Notes under the pieces: model-generated | What the model was told of the DNA's origin: nothing | The model's input: only the letters and a program-made list of their open reading frames with translations | Databases searched by the model: none | Made by a program: the position numbers and the translations under genes | Shown here: in pieces, positions 42,360-51,762 of the stretch | Position numbering within the stretch: position 1 is the stretch's first letter | Layout: each line of letters starts with the position of its first letter | Assembly (NCBI RefSeq): GCF_014193845.1 | Contig: NZ_JACHZX010000003.1 | Location: 744,001-808,000, forward strand | Source of the DNA: Sphingomonas sp. BK345 | Lineage (GTDB): Bacteria > Pseudomonadota > Alphaproteobacteria > Sphingomonadales > Sphingomonadaceae | DNA: 64,000 bases | Direction of reading: 5' to 3'

Positions 42360-42971
42360 TCAGTGCGCGGACAGGCGCGTCGTGAACAGCCGTCTGACGA
42401 GGCGCGCCTGTCCGATCCGGCCGACCAGGTAGAGCACCGAGAAGATGCCGGCGAAGACATAGGCCGCCGTCGGTCGGGGCTTGTCGTCGTCGTCCTTGCT
42501 CTTCGGATCCTTCTTCTTCGGCTTCTCTGGCGCGGGTGCGCCGAGGAACGCGTCGATCGGGCTCATCGGCAGCGCCGCCTTCGCCTCTTCCCGCTTCTCT
42601 TTCGCCGCGATCTCGGCGGGCGTCGGCTTGTTATACTCGCCGACGATCACGGTGAGCCGCGCGACGGCGAGGAACATCAGCGGCGCGAGGAAGCAGAACA
42701 GCAGCGCCCGGCTGGTCAGATGATAGCGCAGCACCGGCGCCCCGACGCCGCGCTCGACCCGCAGCTCGCCGCCGTCGAACACCGCCATGCGGTCCTGCGC
42801 CGCCTGATCGCGCTTGCGAAAGCGTAATCGACTGCCGTCGCGCTGTCGCGTCGTGCCCGTCTCGCGGAACAGCGGGTCGAGGCGCGCGAAGGCCTCGTCG
42901 CTCGTCTGCCCGGGGGGAAGCGCCAGGCTTCCCTTCACGTGCCAGATCCATTGTACCAGGCGGTGGTTCAT
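42360..42971 (-). CDS. Membrane protein of unknown function, linked to sterol desaturase
   Basis: 203 residues. The N-terminal 90 are soluble (LPPGQTSDEAFARLDPLF, FDGGELRVERG). A hydrophobic segment (ALLFCFLAPLMFLAVARLTVIVG) is followed by a lysine-rich charged stretch (PEKPKKKDPKSKDDDDKPRP) and a second hydrophobic segment near the C-terminus. No family recognised. It starts 34 bases after the stop of the sterol-desaturase gene, with a good ribosome site (GAAGGAA), so it is probably an accessory to that enzyme. Confidence 0.65.
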   Translation of the reverse strand: MNHRLVQWIWHVKGSLALPPGQTSDEAFARLDPLFRETGTTRQRDGSRLRFRKRDQAAQDRMAVFDGGELRVERGVGAPVLRYHLTSRALLFCFLAPLMFLAVARLTVIVGEYNKPTPAEIAAKEKREEAKAALPMSPIDAFLGAPAPEKPKKKDPKSKDDDDKPRPTAAYVFAGIFSVLYLVGRIGQARLVRRLFTTRLSAH

Positions 42972-43005
42972 CGCTGTTCCTTCGATCGCGGTCGCGGTGC
43001 CGGCG

Positions 43006-43986
43006 TCATTCCGCCGGCATCACCGAGCGCCGCCCGAGCCGCTCCTTCAGCGTCCGCCAGCCGTCCGCGAAGGGATACACCATGGTCTCGCGGATCGACA
43101 TCGGTCGTCCACCCTCCATGCCGAGCAGCTCGGCCTCGCCGTCGACGCAGGTGCCAAACATCCGGTCGATGACCACCCAGGTGCTGGCATAGTTGCTGCG
43201 GCTCGCCTCGAAGTCGCGCGAGTGATGGACGCTGTGATGCTCCGTGGTGTTGAAGAGGAAGCGCCACCAGCGCGGCGAGTTGAAGCGCACGTTGATATGC
43301 TGGTACGTGCCAACCGCCAGACCCAGGCTGCCGGCGAGCAGCGCCGCGCGCGGCAGGAAGTCGAACAGGCCGCCGATCCCCAGACCGATGAGGAAGAGCT
43401 CGACCGGGTTGCCGACCGCGCCCTTGTTGACGTTGAGCTGGGTGATATAGTGATGCGGCGCGTGCGTCACCCACAAGGGGTACCAATTGTGCATGCCGCG
43501 ATGCATCCAATATTGGCCGAAGTCGAACACGAACGAGATGAGGAACGCCTGCAGCAGCAGCGGCAGGCCGATGAACCAGGCGAGCTTCTGCCAGTCGAAC
43601 GAGGTCTGCACCGCCTCGATCACCGCGTCGCTGCCGATGAACCCCTCGATCAGGCGCAGCACGGTATAGCCGAGGCTGACGTAGAAGAGGTCGACGGTCA
43701 GCTCCTTCCACGTCAGCCGCCAGCTCTCGTGCCGCGGCGCGAGCCATTCGAGCCCGAGCAGCAGGATCTTGAAGGCAATGCCGATGCCGACCGCGGTGGA
43801 GGCCTTGGCGATCGAATTGGGCGCATAATACCAGAAGGCGATCAGCGCGAAGAGCATCGTCGGCTGGAACCAGGTGAAGAAGAAAAGGCGCATCGGCCCG
43901 CCCTCGACCTTGGGAATGTTCTCCCAACCCACCGTCACGGGCGACTGCGCGCCGATCACCCTTTTGCCGACTCGAACCCCGTCCAT
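43006..43986 (-). CDS. Sterol desaturase/fatty acid hydroxylase family membrane protein, second copy
   Basis: 326 residues. Histidine boxes HRGMH, HAPHH and HHSVHH, plus multiple membrane segments (LFALIAFWYYAP, LLLQAFLISFVFDFGQYW). It is clearly homologous to 26233-27132 along its length (WRLTWKE, GQYWMHR, THAPHH, LNVNKGAVGNP). It probably hydroxylates or desaturates a lipid. ATG 43986 is close to GAGGACG as ribosome site. A membrane protein of unknown function follows in the same operon. The pair of paralogues, each with a different partner, suggests different substrates. Confidence 0.88.
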   Translation of the reverse strand: MDGVRVGKRVIGAQSPVTVGWENIPKVEGGPMRLFFFTWFQPTMLFALIAFWYYAPNSIAKASTAVGIGIAFKILLLGLEWLAPRHESWRLTWKELTVDLFYVSLGYTVLRLIEGFIGSDAVIEAVQTSFDWQKLAWFIGLPLLLQAFLISFVFDFGQYWMHRGMHNWYPLWVTHAPHHYITQLNVNKGAVGNPVELFLIGLGIGGLFDFLPRAALLAGSLGLAVGTYQHINVRFNSPRWWRFLFNTTEHHSVHHSRDFEASRSNYASTWVVIDRMFGTCVDGEAELLGMEGGRPMSIRETMVYPFADGWRTLKERLGRRSVMPAE

Positions 43987-44042
43987 CTCGTCCTCGCGCC
44001 GTCAACCTCTGGCAATAGTGACGAAAAAGGGGGGCGGACGTG

Positions 44043-44060
44043 ATACGTCATCGGACGTAT
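44043..44060. promoter_or_regulatory. Perfect ATACGTC-N4-GACGTAT palindrome
   Basis: Seven-base arms around ATCG, 57 bases upstream of the desaturase start at 43986 and adjacent to the IS6 relic. Placement suits an operator overlapping the desaturase promoter. It resembles the site at 27202-27220. Confidence 0.4.
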
Positions 44061-44087
44061 AAGCGGTCAGAGGAGCGCGCTGTACGC

Positions 44088-44215
44088 GGCCACGAGGGTG
44101 AGGTTCGCGCGAGCTACGTCGCCCGAACATGCGACAAGAGAGCAGCGCTCGCGTTCATGACGATGGCGCTCAAGCACCACCGCTCGACCGAGGCGATCAC
44201 CGTCGACGGTCGAGG
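44088..44215 (+). pseudogene. Decayed internal fragment of IS6-family transposase
   Basis: Translation gives HEGEVRASYVARTCDKRAAL and then AFMTMALKHHRSTEAITVDG. This lines up without gaps with HEGEMLESYVTRTRDKKAAL and AFMKKALKRHGSPEAITTDG of the transposase at 3675-4405. It covers only the middle of the protein, ends just after the second catalytic Asp, and has no element ends nearby. It is an old relic in the same orientation as the second relic at 48975-49140. Confidence 0.85.
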
Positions 44216-44534
44216 GATTGAACAGCGAGGGCCTCCCGGGCGACGACTTCGCCTGTGCGACCGCCTGGTTTTACCGCCGCGACGCGCTGGACGTGCCCGC
44301 CTGACTGACGCGCTATCTCGCCGCCCGCTACGGCGCCGTCGACGCGGCGCTGGTCGCGGTGTGGCATGACGTGGTCGCCGGCCTGTACGACACGCGCGAC
44401 GGGACGCGGCGCTGGCGGCACGAGCGCGCCGGCGCAATCTGCGGTTCCAGCGCCCCGGCGCATCCTCACCGCGCCGTTAATCATATGGTGACCCGGCCCG
44501 CCTAGGTCCGCCCCAGGTTTTGGGGTTAGGTCAC
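44216..44534. other. Gap with possible unknown gene relic
   Basis: After the IS6 fragment the plus strand reads like protein from about 44220 to 44430 (EGLPGDDFACATAWFYRRDAL, LTRYLAARYGAVDAALVAVW) with one in-frame TGA between the two parts and no start. Probably the tail of a broken gene; the family was not recognised with any confidence. The promoter of the YfiR-like gene should lie in the last 80 bases. Confidence 0.35.
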
Positions 44535-45053
44535 GTGAGAGAATTGATCGGGGCGGCGGTGGTGGCGGGCAGCGTCGTGGCGCCGCTGCCGCTGCAGGCG
44601 GAATTGAACGTACCGATCGCGGTGCGGGTGGTGTCGTTCCTGCAACCGCCGCCGAGCGGCATCATGCCCGCCGCGATCGTGGTGGCGCCGGGCAATGCCG
44701 CCTCGCTCGCCGACGCCGCGGCGATCGAGCGCGCGCTCGGCGGTGGCGCCATCGCGGGCAAGGCGACGCTTCGCACCAGGCGGGTGCCGGTGACCGCGCT
44801 GGACTCGCTGACCGGCTATCGCGTCGCCTTCGTCACCGCGGGGACGCGCGAGGATCAGGGCGCGATCGCCGCGGCTGCCGCGCGCAGCTCGGTGGTGACG
44901 ATCACCTCGGACGACGCCTGCGTCCAGGCGGCGCGTTGCGTCGTCGGGATCGGCAGCGGCGCGCGCGTGCAGATCACCGTCAACCGCGCTGCCGCGCGCG
45001 CCGCGAACGCGCGCTTCGGCTCGGCCTTCCTCATGCTCGTCAAGGAGATCTGA
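44535..45053 (+). CDS. YfiR-like (DUF4154) periplasmic protein
   Basis: 172 residues with a signal peptide (AAVVAGSVVAPLPLQA). The mature part fits the YfiR family: an internal domain with VTITSDDACVQAARCVVGIG (paired Cys) and the ending ITVNRAAARAANARFGSAFLMLVKEI. YfiR proteins are periplasmic regulators that bind inner-membrane sensors in other bacteria. GTG 44535 was chosen over TTG 44520 because the signal starts there. It is the first gene of a tight unit with a TonB receptor (3-base gap) and a chemoreceptor. Confidence 0.75.
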   Translation: MRELIGAAVVAGSVVAPLPLQAELNVPIAVRVVSFLQPPPSGIMPAAIVVAPGNAASLADAAAIERALGGGAIAGKATLRTRRVPVTALDSLTGYRVAFVTAGTREDQGAIAAAAARSSVVTITSDDACVQAARCVVGIGSGARVQITVNRAAARAANARFGSAFLMLVKEI

Positions 45054-45055
45054 GC

Positions 45056-47104
45056 GTGACCGCGCTCATGCTGCGCCGCGCGCTCGTGCTCGGCGCCGCG
45101 CTCGCCCCGATCGTGGCCGCGGCGCCGGCGACCGCTCAGGCGGTCGACTATTCCGCGCTCGAGGCGATGGTCGGCGAACCCGTCACCACCAGCGTGATCG
45201 GCAAGCCGCAGCGCGCCTCCGAGGTCGCCGCGTCGGTCACGATCATCACCGCGGACCAGATCGCGCACTCGCCCGCGCGCGACCTGCCGGGGCTGCTCAA
45301 GGGCTATGCCGGGGTCGACGTCAACCGTTGGACCGCGGGGCAGAGCGACGTCGCGGTGCGCGGCGGCGTGCAGACGTACAATGCGCGGCTGCTGGTGCTG
45401 GTCGACGGGCGGCAGGTCTATCTCGACCATTACGGCCTGACCGACTGGAACCTGCTCGGCGTGCAGTTGGAGGAGATCCAGCAGATCGAGCTGGTGCGCG
45501 GCCCCGCGGCGGCGCTGTTCGGCTTCAACGCGGCCAGCGGCGTGGTCAACATCATCACCAAGCGCGGCGGCGAGGCGGCGAGCGTGCGTGCCGCCGCCTC
45601 GGCGGGCGACCACGGCTTCTCGCGGCTGGCGGGCACCGCGTCGCTGCCGCTGGGCGGCAGCGTGCGCGCGCGCGTCAGCGCCGGGCGGCTGCGCGAGGAC
45701 GAGCGTCGCCTCTCCGCCGGGCTGCTCGCGCCCACGCCGATCGCGGACGTTAGCGCCGACCAGGTGGCGGGCGAGCTCAGCGCGCGCCTCGGTGCGACCG
45801 AGGCGGTGCTCGGCGGCGGCTATGCCAGCAACGAACAGATCGAATATCTGCCGAGCCAGCTGCTCTCGAACCAGCGTTATCGCAGCAGCAATGTCCACGC
45901 CGGGCTGACGCACGACACCTCCTGGGGCGGCGCGTCGCTCAACGGCTATATCAACTGGCTCAACGCGGACTATGGCGAGGAGGGCAGCGACGGGGTCAAC
46001 CGCGTCAGCGCCCCCATCGAGAACCGCCTCGTGGCGGTGAAGGCCGCGGCGCTCTACCGGCTCGATACCGACGATACGCTGCGCATCGGAGGCGAGTATC
46101 GCAACAGCCGGATGCGTGGCCCGGCGCAGTTCGCGCGGACCATCGCCTATGACGTCGCCTCGCTCGACGCGATGCTCGACCTCCACCCGCTCGATCGCGT
46201 CGGCGTGAGCGGCGCGGCCCGGGTCGATCGGCTGTGGCTCGGCCAGTCGGGCGCGATCGCGCAACCGGTGCTCGACGATCCGGCCGCGTTCGACCGCGCC
46301 TTCACCCGCTTCAGCTTCAACGCCGCGCTGGTGGTGCAGACCAGCGCGAACGGCCGGCTGCGGCTGAACGGCGGGCGCGGCTACCAGCTGCCCTCGCTGG
46401 TGAGCTTCGGCTTCCGCCTCCCGCTGGCGGTGCCGACGCCGGTGCCGATCGTGATCACCGGTTCGCCGCGCATCCGCCCGGTGGCGGTATGGAGCGGCGA
46501 GCTCGGCTATACCCACGCGCTCGGCGCGACGCGGCTGGAGGCGACCGCTTTCTACACGCGCACCAACGACGCGATCGCCTCGCCGGGCGACGGGCTGGAG
46601 CCCCACCTCGACCTCTTCCTGACGCCGACGCCGGTACTCGCGGCGCGCTTCGCGGCGGTGGGTGCCTATGCCACCTACGGCACCGAGTGGCAGGCGAGCG
46701 GCCGCGTCGCCGCGCTCGACTGGCGAGCCAACTACACTTGGACCGCCACCGACGGCGATCTCGCCGGCACGACGCTGCCGATCCCCTACGCGCTCGCGCC
46801 GCGCGCGACGACGCCGCGCCACAAGGCCAATGTCGCGCTCGGCTACGACGGCGGCCGCTGGTACGCGAGCGCGCTGGCGCGCTACACCTCCGCGACGCGG
46901 CAGTTCGCCTTCTCGACGCTGCAGCAGCTGCGCCTGTACCGGGTCGACGATGCGGTCGCATTCGACGCGCGCGCGGGTTATCGCCTGAGCAGCGCCTTCG
47001 AGCTGTTCGTCGCGGGCGAGAACCTGTCGCTGGCCGACGGCGCGGCAGGCTCGCCGATTCCGGCCGACCGCCGCGTGCGCGGCGGCCTGCGCGTGACGCT
47101 GTGA
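45056..47104 (+). CDS. TonB-dependent receptor in a YfiR/chemoreceptor operon
   Basis: 682 residues. A signal peptide ([20 protein letters not shown]) is followed by a plug domain ([86 protein letters not shown]) and a short barrel with the family ending [11 protein letters not shown] and [11 protein letters not shown] 45056 has AAGGAG eight bases upstream; ATG 45068 is an alternative. A receptor between a YfiR-like protein and a methyl-accepting protein suggests ligand detection as well as import. Ligand unknown. Confidence 0.9.
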   Translation: MTALMLRRALVLGAALAPIVAAAPATAQAVDYSALEAMVGEPVTTSVIGKPQRASEVAASVTIITADQIAHSPARDLPGLLKGYAGVDVNRWTAGQSDVAVRGGVQTYNARLLVLVDGRQVYLDHYGLTDWNLLGVQLEEIQQIELVRGPAAALFGFNAASGVVNIITKRGGEAASVRAAASAGDHGFSRLAGTASLPLGGSVRARVSAGRLREDERRLSAGLLAPTPIADVSADQVAGELSARLGATEAVLGGGYASNEQIEYLPSQLLSNQRYRSSNVHAGLTHDTSWGGASLNGYINWLNADYGEEGSDGVNRVSAPIENRLVAVKAAALYRLDTDDTLRIGGEYRNSRMRGPAQFARTIAYDVASLDAMLDLHPLDRVGVSGAARVDRLWLGQSGAIAQPVLDDPAAFDRAFTRFSFNAALVVQTSANGRLRLNGGRGYQLPSLVSFGFRLPLAVPTPVPIVITGSPRIRPVAVWSGELGYTHALGATRLEATAFYTRTNDAIASPGDGLEPHLDLFLTPTPVLAARFAAVGAYATYGTEWQASGRVAALDWRANYTWTATDGDLAGTTLPIPYALAPRATTPRHKANVALGYDGGRWYASALARYTSATRQFAFSTLQQLRLYRVDDAVAFDARAGYRLSSAFELFVAGENLSLADGAAGSPIPADRRVRGGLRVTL

Positions 47105-47129
47105 GCGGGCGGAAGGCGACACCGGCGCG

Positions 47130-48911
47130 ATGCTGACCCTGCTCTCCGCGCTGGCGGACCGCGTCGAGCGGCGCGCGCGGCTGGCCGACCGGCCGATCAC
47201 CGCCAAGGTCGCGGCGACGCCGCTGCTGATGCTGGTGCTGTTCGCGCTGATCGCCGCGCTGAGCGCCACCGCGCTGGTGGTGGCGGATCGCAGCGTCAGC
47301 CGCATCGTCCAGGTCGACATGCGCGACCTGAGCCAGCTCAACGCGGTCGCGCTGCGCTTCGAGATGGCGGACTCCGAGCTGTACCGGTTGCTGATTGCCA
47401 AGGCCGCCGCTCCTGCCACCGACGTGCCAACTCGCGCCGCCGCGGTGGAGCGCGACCTCGACGGCGTGCGCGACGCGTTGCTGCGCTACCGCGCGCGCCA
47501 CCCCGGCGAGCGCGCCGCGCTGGATGGCATGCTCGCCGACCTCGGCGAGTATCGCGCCACCGTGGGCGTGATCACCTCGATGCTGGAGATCGACTTCGCT
47601 AGCAGCGCCGCGATGGTGGCGCCGTTCCGCGAGAACGCACGCCGGGTCGAGCAGCGGCTCCGTGCCATGACCCGCTCGGGGGTGGCGCGCGCCGACGCGG
47701 GCGCGGCCAGCGCCGTCTTCGCCACCCGCGCGACGCTGCTGGCGATCGTGCTGGTGTCGTCGCTCGCGGCGGCGCTCGGCGTGGCGATGGCCTATGTGAT
47801 CAGCCGCTCGACGGTTCGCTCGATCACGAGCATCGCCGCCGTCACGGAGGCGGTGCTCGCCGGCGACACGCCGGACCTCGCCGCGCTGCGTCGACGCGAC
47901 GAACTGGGGCAGATGGTGACCGCGCTGCAGCGCTTCGACCAGCAGCGCGGCGAGGCCGAGCGGCTGGCGGCCGAAACCGCACGGCTGCACGAGGAGGCGC
48001 GTCGCCAGGAGAGCCGCCGTGGCGAGGAGGTGGCGCGCGCGACCCGCGCGGCCGAGGCGCACCGCCGCGAGACGCTGCGATCGCTGGCGCAGACGTTCGA
48101 AGAGCAGGTGGCGGGGGCCATCCGCGAGGCGCAGTCGGCGATGGCACACCTCGATCGCAGCGCGCGCGATCTCACCGACTCGGCAGGCGGAAACCGCGCG
48201 CTCGCGACCGAGCTTGACACGATCGCGCACCAGTTCAGCGAGGAGATGCGCGAGGCGAGCGAGGCGACCCGCTCGCTCGCGGGCGCGTTCGAGAACATCG
48301 ACCAGGAGGTGGAGGGGACCAGCCGCGCCGCGCGCTCGATCAATCGTCACGCCCAGGGTGCACAGGCCGCTGTGGCGCAATCGCAGCAGCAGGCAGCGAC
48401 GATCGAGCAGATCGTCGACGTGATCGATGCGATCGCCCAGCAGACCAACCTGCTCGCGCTCAACGCCACGATCGAGGCGGCTCGCGCCGGCAGCGCGGGG
48501 ACCGGCTTCGCGGTGGTGGCGGCGGAGATCAAATCGCTGTCGAGCCGCACCGGCGCCTCCACCAGCGACGTGCGCCGCACGATCGAGGCGGTGCAGGGCA
48601 CAATCGGCACGATGGTGTCGAACACCGACAGCCTGGGCGTGCTGATCGCCGGGATGGACGAGGGGGCGGGGCGGGTCGCGCTGATGTCGCGCGGCCAAAC
48701 GCGCTCGATCGACCAGCTCAATGCGCGGATCGGCGAGGTGCGCGAGCGCAGCCAGTCGTTGGCCGAGGCGAGCGAGCGGATCGGCACCTCGGTGCAGCGC
48801 AACCTTGCCGCGGTAGAGCGTTTCCGCGACGCCTCGCGCACACTCGACCGCACGCTATCGCTGCTGGCGGGTGACGCGCAGCGCTTCACCCAGACCCTGC
48901 TGGCAGGGTAA
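47130..48911 (+). CDS. Methyl-accepting chemotaxis protein
   Basis: 593 residues. The first transmembrane segment is at about 31-53, followed by a helical periplasmic domain of about 150 residues ([23 protein letters not shown]), a second membrane segment at about 207-228 and a HAMP domain ([21 protein letters not shown]). A long coiled coil leads to the signalling tip with [23 protein letters not shown] and [16 protein letters not shown]. There is no C-terminal pentapeptide for CheR. The start is 25 bases after the receptor stop, so it is co-transcribed with it. It may control motility or act through a non-flagellar Che pathway. Confidence 0.92.
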   Translation: MLTLLSALADRVERRARLADRPITAKVAATPLLMLVLFALIAALSATALVVADRSVSRIVQVDMRDLSQLNAVALRFEMADSELYRLLIAKAAAPATDVPTRAAAVERDLDGVRDALLRYRARHPGERAALDGMLADLGEYRATVGVITSMLEIDFASSAAMVAPFRENARRVEQRLRAMTRSGVARADAGAASAVFATRATLLAIVLVSSLAAALGVAMAYVISRSTVRSITSIAAVTEAVLAGDTPDLAALRRRDELGQMVTALQRFDQQRGEAERLAAETARLHEEARRQESRRGEEVARATRAAEAHRRETLRSLAQTFEEQVAGAIREAQSAMAHLDRSARDLTDSAGGNRALATELDTIAHQFSEEMREASEATRSLAGAFENIDQEVEGTSRAARSINRHAQGAQAAVAQSQQQAATIEQIVDVIDAIAQQTNLLALNATIEAARAGSAGTGFAVVAAEIKSLSSRTGASTSDVRRTIEAVQGTIGTMVSNTDSLGVLIAGMDEGAGRVALMSRGQTRSIDQLNARIGEVRERSQSLAEASERIGTSVQRNLAAVERFRDASRTLDRTLSLLAGDAQRFTQTLLAG

Positions 48912-48974
48912 AGGAGGGACTGGCGGCCGGCAGTGGCGGACCTCGGCGCGGCGGCCGTGATCACCGCCGCGGTG

Positions 48975-49140
48975 AGGGGGGGCATGCCTCGCCCGTCCGA
49001 GCCAGCCAGCCAGCCCGTTCCGCTACTTCGACCCGTCGCCCCGAGGTTCTACGGCCGGTGATGCTGAGGGACGCGCGCTGGCCGCCGTCGCTGCGGAACG
49101 CGGACGACCAGCTGTTCGAGCGCGACGCGCCCATGCGGAG
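48975..49140 (+). pseudogene. Decayed N-terminal fragment of IS6-family transposase
   Basis: The DNA matches the start of the transposase gene at 3675 onward: AGCCAGCCAG/CCCGTTCCGCTACTTC, then CCCGAGGT, GGTGATGCTGA and CCGTCGCTGCGGAACG in the same order, but with frame disruptions. It covers only the first third of the gene. It has the same orientation as the internal fragment at 44088-44215. The two relics bracket the YfiR-receptor-chemoreceptor block. Confidence 0.8.
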
Positions 49141-49216
49141 AAGCTGCCCGATCCGCCTCGACGCTCCGCCGCCGGGCCGCTAAAGCCCTGCACGTGTCGC
49201 CCGTGTCTTTCCCAGC

Positions 49217-51172
49217 ATGACCGCCGAGACCGGCCTCGTCGCGCTCTGGCTCGCCGCCGCGCTCGCGCTGGCGCAGCTCGTCCTCGGCGCGCTCGCGCTC
49301 AAGCGGGGTGCGGACGCCGCGCGCGCGGCGCCCACTGTCCGAGCGGTCGCCACCGTTCAGGGCGTGCTCGCCCTGATCGCGATGGCGGCGCTGATCGCCG
49401 CCTTCCTCGCCTCGGACATGTCGGTCGCGCTGGTCGCCGCCAACAGCCACTCGATGAAGCCGACGCTCTACAACTTTGCGGGCGCGTGGGGGAACCACGA
49501 GGGTTCGATGTTGCTGTGGGTGACCATCCTCGGGCTCGCCGGCGCGGCGGTGGCGCGGCTGGAGCACCGCCTCCGCGCCGACACGCTGGTGGCGACGCTG
49601 GCCGCGCAGGCGACGATCGCGCTTGGCTTCTACGCCTTCCTGCTGTTCGCCTCCAACCCGTTCGCGCGGCTCGACCCCGCGCCTGCTGACGGCGCCGGGC
49701 TCAACCCGCTGCTGCAGGACCCCGGGCTGGCCTTCCACCCGCCGACGCTCTACGCCGGCTACGTCGGCCTCTCGGTCGCCTTCTCCTTCGCGGTGGGCGC
49801 GCTGGTGACGCGCGACGTCGGCGCCGCCTTCGCGCGCGCGATGCGCCCCTGGGTGCTCGGTGCCTGGATCTTCCTGACGCTCGGCATCACCGCGGGCAGC
49901 TACTGGGCCTATTACGAGCTCGGCTGGGGCGGCTGGTGGTTCTGGGACCCGGTTGAGAACGCCAGCCTCATGCCGTGGCTCGCCGCGACCGCGCTGCTCC
50001 ACTCGGTGAGCGTACTGGCGACGCGCGACGGGCTGCGCGCCTGGACCGTGATGCTCGCGGTGGTGGCCTTCTCGATGAGCATGATCGGCACCTTCCTGGT
50101 GCGATCGGGCATCCTCACCAGCGTCCACGCCTTCGCGGTCGACCCGCGCCGCGGCGCCTTCATCCTGGCGCTGCTGGTGATCTATATCGGCGGTGCGCTG
50201 CTGCTGTTCGGCCTGCGGATCGGCACGGTGCGGCAGGGCAAGCTCTTCGAGGCGGTCAGCCGCGAGGGCTCGCTGGTGGCGAACAACCTGCTCCTCACCG
50301 TCATCCTCGGCATCGTGCTGATCGGCACCTTCTACCCGATCGTCGCCGCGGCGATGGGGGTGCAGCTCTCGGTCGGGCCGCCCTTCTTCGATTCGACCGC
50401 GGGGCCGGTGGCGCTGCTGCTCGTCGCGGTGCTCGCCGCCGGGCCGGTGATGCGCTGGCGCCGCGACGACCCCGGCGAGGTGGCGCAGCGGCTGTTCCCC
50501 GCGATCGCCGCCACCCTGTTCGCGGGAGTCGGCGCCTTCGTGCTGGGCGGCCCGATCGCGCCGCTGCCGCTGCTCGGCATCGCGCTCGGCGTCGGGCTGG
50601 CGGTGGCGAGCGTCGCGCCGCTGGCGAAGCGCAACCTGCGCCGCGCCCCGCTCCAGCTCTGGGGCATGGTGGTGGCGCATCTCGGCGTCGCGGTGTCGCT
50701 GATCGGCATGGCGGCGAGCACCGCCTATACGCAGGAGCGGCTGGTCGCGGTCGGCACCGGCGACCCCGCGCGCGTGGCGGGCTTCACCGTGCGGCTGGCG
50801 GGCGTGCGCCCGCTGGTGGGGGACAATTGGACCGCGCTAGAGGGTCGGCTGAACGTCACGCTCGACGACGAGGCGATCGCGGTGCTGCGCCCGCAGGTGC
50901 GCTACTTCACCACGCCGGTGACCACCACAAACGAGAGCGCGATCCTGACGCGCTGGGACGGGCAGCTCTACGCGGTGCTCGGCACGCTGGGCGAGGACGG
51001 GCGCTGGCAGCTGCGGCTGTGGTGGAAGCCGATGGTGACGCTGATCTGGTTCGGCGGCTTCCTGATCGCGCTGGGCGGCGCGCTCGCGCTGGTCGGGCAC
51101 CAGTGGCGGCTGTGGCACCAGCGCCGTCGCGCCGACGCGCACGCCGAGACCGCCGCCTGGGGCGTGGCGTGA
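49217..51172 (+). CDS. ccmF: Cytochrome c-type biogenesis protein CcmF (heme lyase)
   Basis: 651 residues with about 15 membrane helices. The tryptophan-rich heme-handling motif is present as GWGGWWFWDPVENASLMPW (about 234-252), with LAFHPPTLYAGYVGLS before it and the CcmF-type C-terminal end. CcmF joins heme from CcmE to apocytochrome c in the periplasm. ATG 49217 gives normal length. It begins a unit with ccmG and ccmH joined by GTGA overlaps. The genes ccmABCDE that often precede ccmF are not upstream; the region there is an IS6 relic and a chemoreceptor. Confidence 0.93.
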   Translation: MTAETGLVALWLAAALALAQLVLGALALKRGADAARAAPTVRAVATVQGVLALIAMAALIAAFLASDMSVALVAANSHSMKPTLYNFAGAWGNHEGSMLLWVTILGLAGAAVARLEHRLRADTLVATLAAQATIALGFYAFLLFASNPFARLDPAPADGAGLNPLLQDPGLAFHPPTLYAGYVGLSVAFSFAVGALVTRDVGAAFARAMRPWVLGAWIFLTLGITAGSYWAYYELGWGGWWFWDPVENASLMPWLAATALLHSVSVLATRDGLRAWTVMLAVVAFSMSMIGTFLVRSGILTSVHAFAVDPRRGAFILALLVIYIGGALLLFGLRIGTVRQGKLFEAVSREGSLVANNLLLTVILGIVLIGTFYPIVAAAMGVQLSVGPPFFDSTAGPVALLLVAVLAAGPVMRWRRDDPGEVAQRLFPAIAATLFAGVGAFVLGGPIAPLPLLGIALGVGLAVASVAPLAKRNLRRAPLQLWGMVVAHLGVAVSLIGMAASTAYTQERLVAVGTGDPARVAGFTVRLAGVRPLVGDNWTALEGRLNVTLDDEAIAVLRPQVRYFTTPVTTTNESAILTRWDGQLYAVLGTLGEDGRWQLRLWWKPMVTLIWFGGFLIALGGALALVGHQWRLWHQRRRADAHAETAAWGVA

Positions 51173-51762
51173 GCGCGGACACGGACGGGCAGGGCGCGGC
51201 CGGCGCCGGGCCGCGCCACGCGCGCTGGCTGCTGTGGCTGCCGCTCTGCGCCTTCGGCATCGTGCTGGCGGTGGTGCTGTGGGGCTTGTGGCGCCCGGCC
51301 GACCGCACCGTCTACTCGGCGATGGTCGGCAAGCCGCTGCCCGCGTTCACGCTGCCCGCGATCGCGCCGGGCAAGCCGGGGGTGACCGACGCCGACTTCC
51401 GGCGCGGCGCGCCGCGGCTGCTCAACGTGTTCGCCAGCTGGTGCGTGCCCTGCGTCGCGGAGGCGCCGCAGCTGCTGACGCTCAAGGCAGCGGGCGTGCC
51501 GATCGACGCGGTGGCGATCAAGGACACGCCCGCCGACGTCGCCGCCTTCCTCCAGCGCCACGGCGACCCTTATGCCAGCGTCGGCAGCGACCCGCACAGC
51601 CGGCTCCAGCTCGCGCTCGGCTCGTCGGGCGTGCCCGAGACCTTCGTGGTCGACGGGCAGGGCATCATCCGGCTCCAGCATGTCGGCGACATCCGCGCCG
51701 AGGACGTACCCGAGCTGCTCCAGGCGCTCGCGGCGGCGCGCACGCCGGGGACGGCGCGGTGA
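51169..51762 (+). CDS. ccmG: Thiol:disulfide oxidoreductase CcmG/DsbE
   Basis: 197 residues with an N-terminal membrane anchor (WLLWLPLCAFGIVLAVVLWGLW) and a periplasmic thioredoxin fold. The active site is WCVPC in LLNVFASWCVPCVAEAPQL, and the cis-Pro loop is SGVPETFVVD. It keeps the heme-binding cysteines of apocytochrome c reduced. GTG 51169 overlaps the ccmF stop by four bases. Confidence 0.94.
   Translation: MSADTDGQGAAGAGPRHARWLLWLPLCAFGIVLAVVLWGLWRPADRTVYSAMVGKPLPAFTLPAIAPGKPGVTDADFRRGAPRLLNVFASWCVPCVAEAPQLLTLKAAGVPIDAVAIKDTPADVAAFLQRHGDPYASVGSDPHSRLQLALGSSGVPETFVVDGQGIIRLQHVGDIRAEDVPELLQALAAARTPGTAR

Noticed and set aside
44855..47419. Long minus-strand frame opposite the YfiR-like gene, receptor and chemoreceptor
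   Set aside because: Composition is typical of a shadow frame and it crosses three convincing plus-strand genes.
49049..50680. Long minus-strand frame opposite ccmF
   Set aside because: Low-complexity Arg/His/Glu-rich translation, antisense to ccmF.
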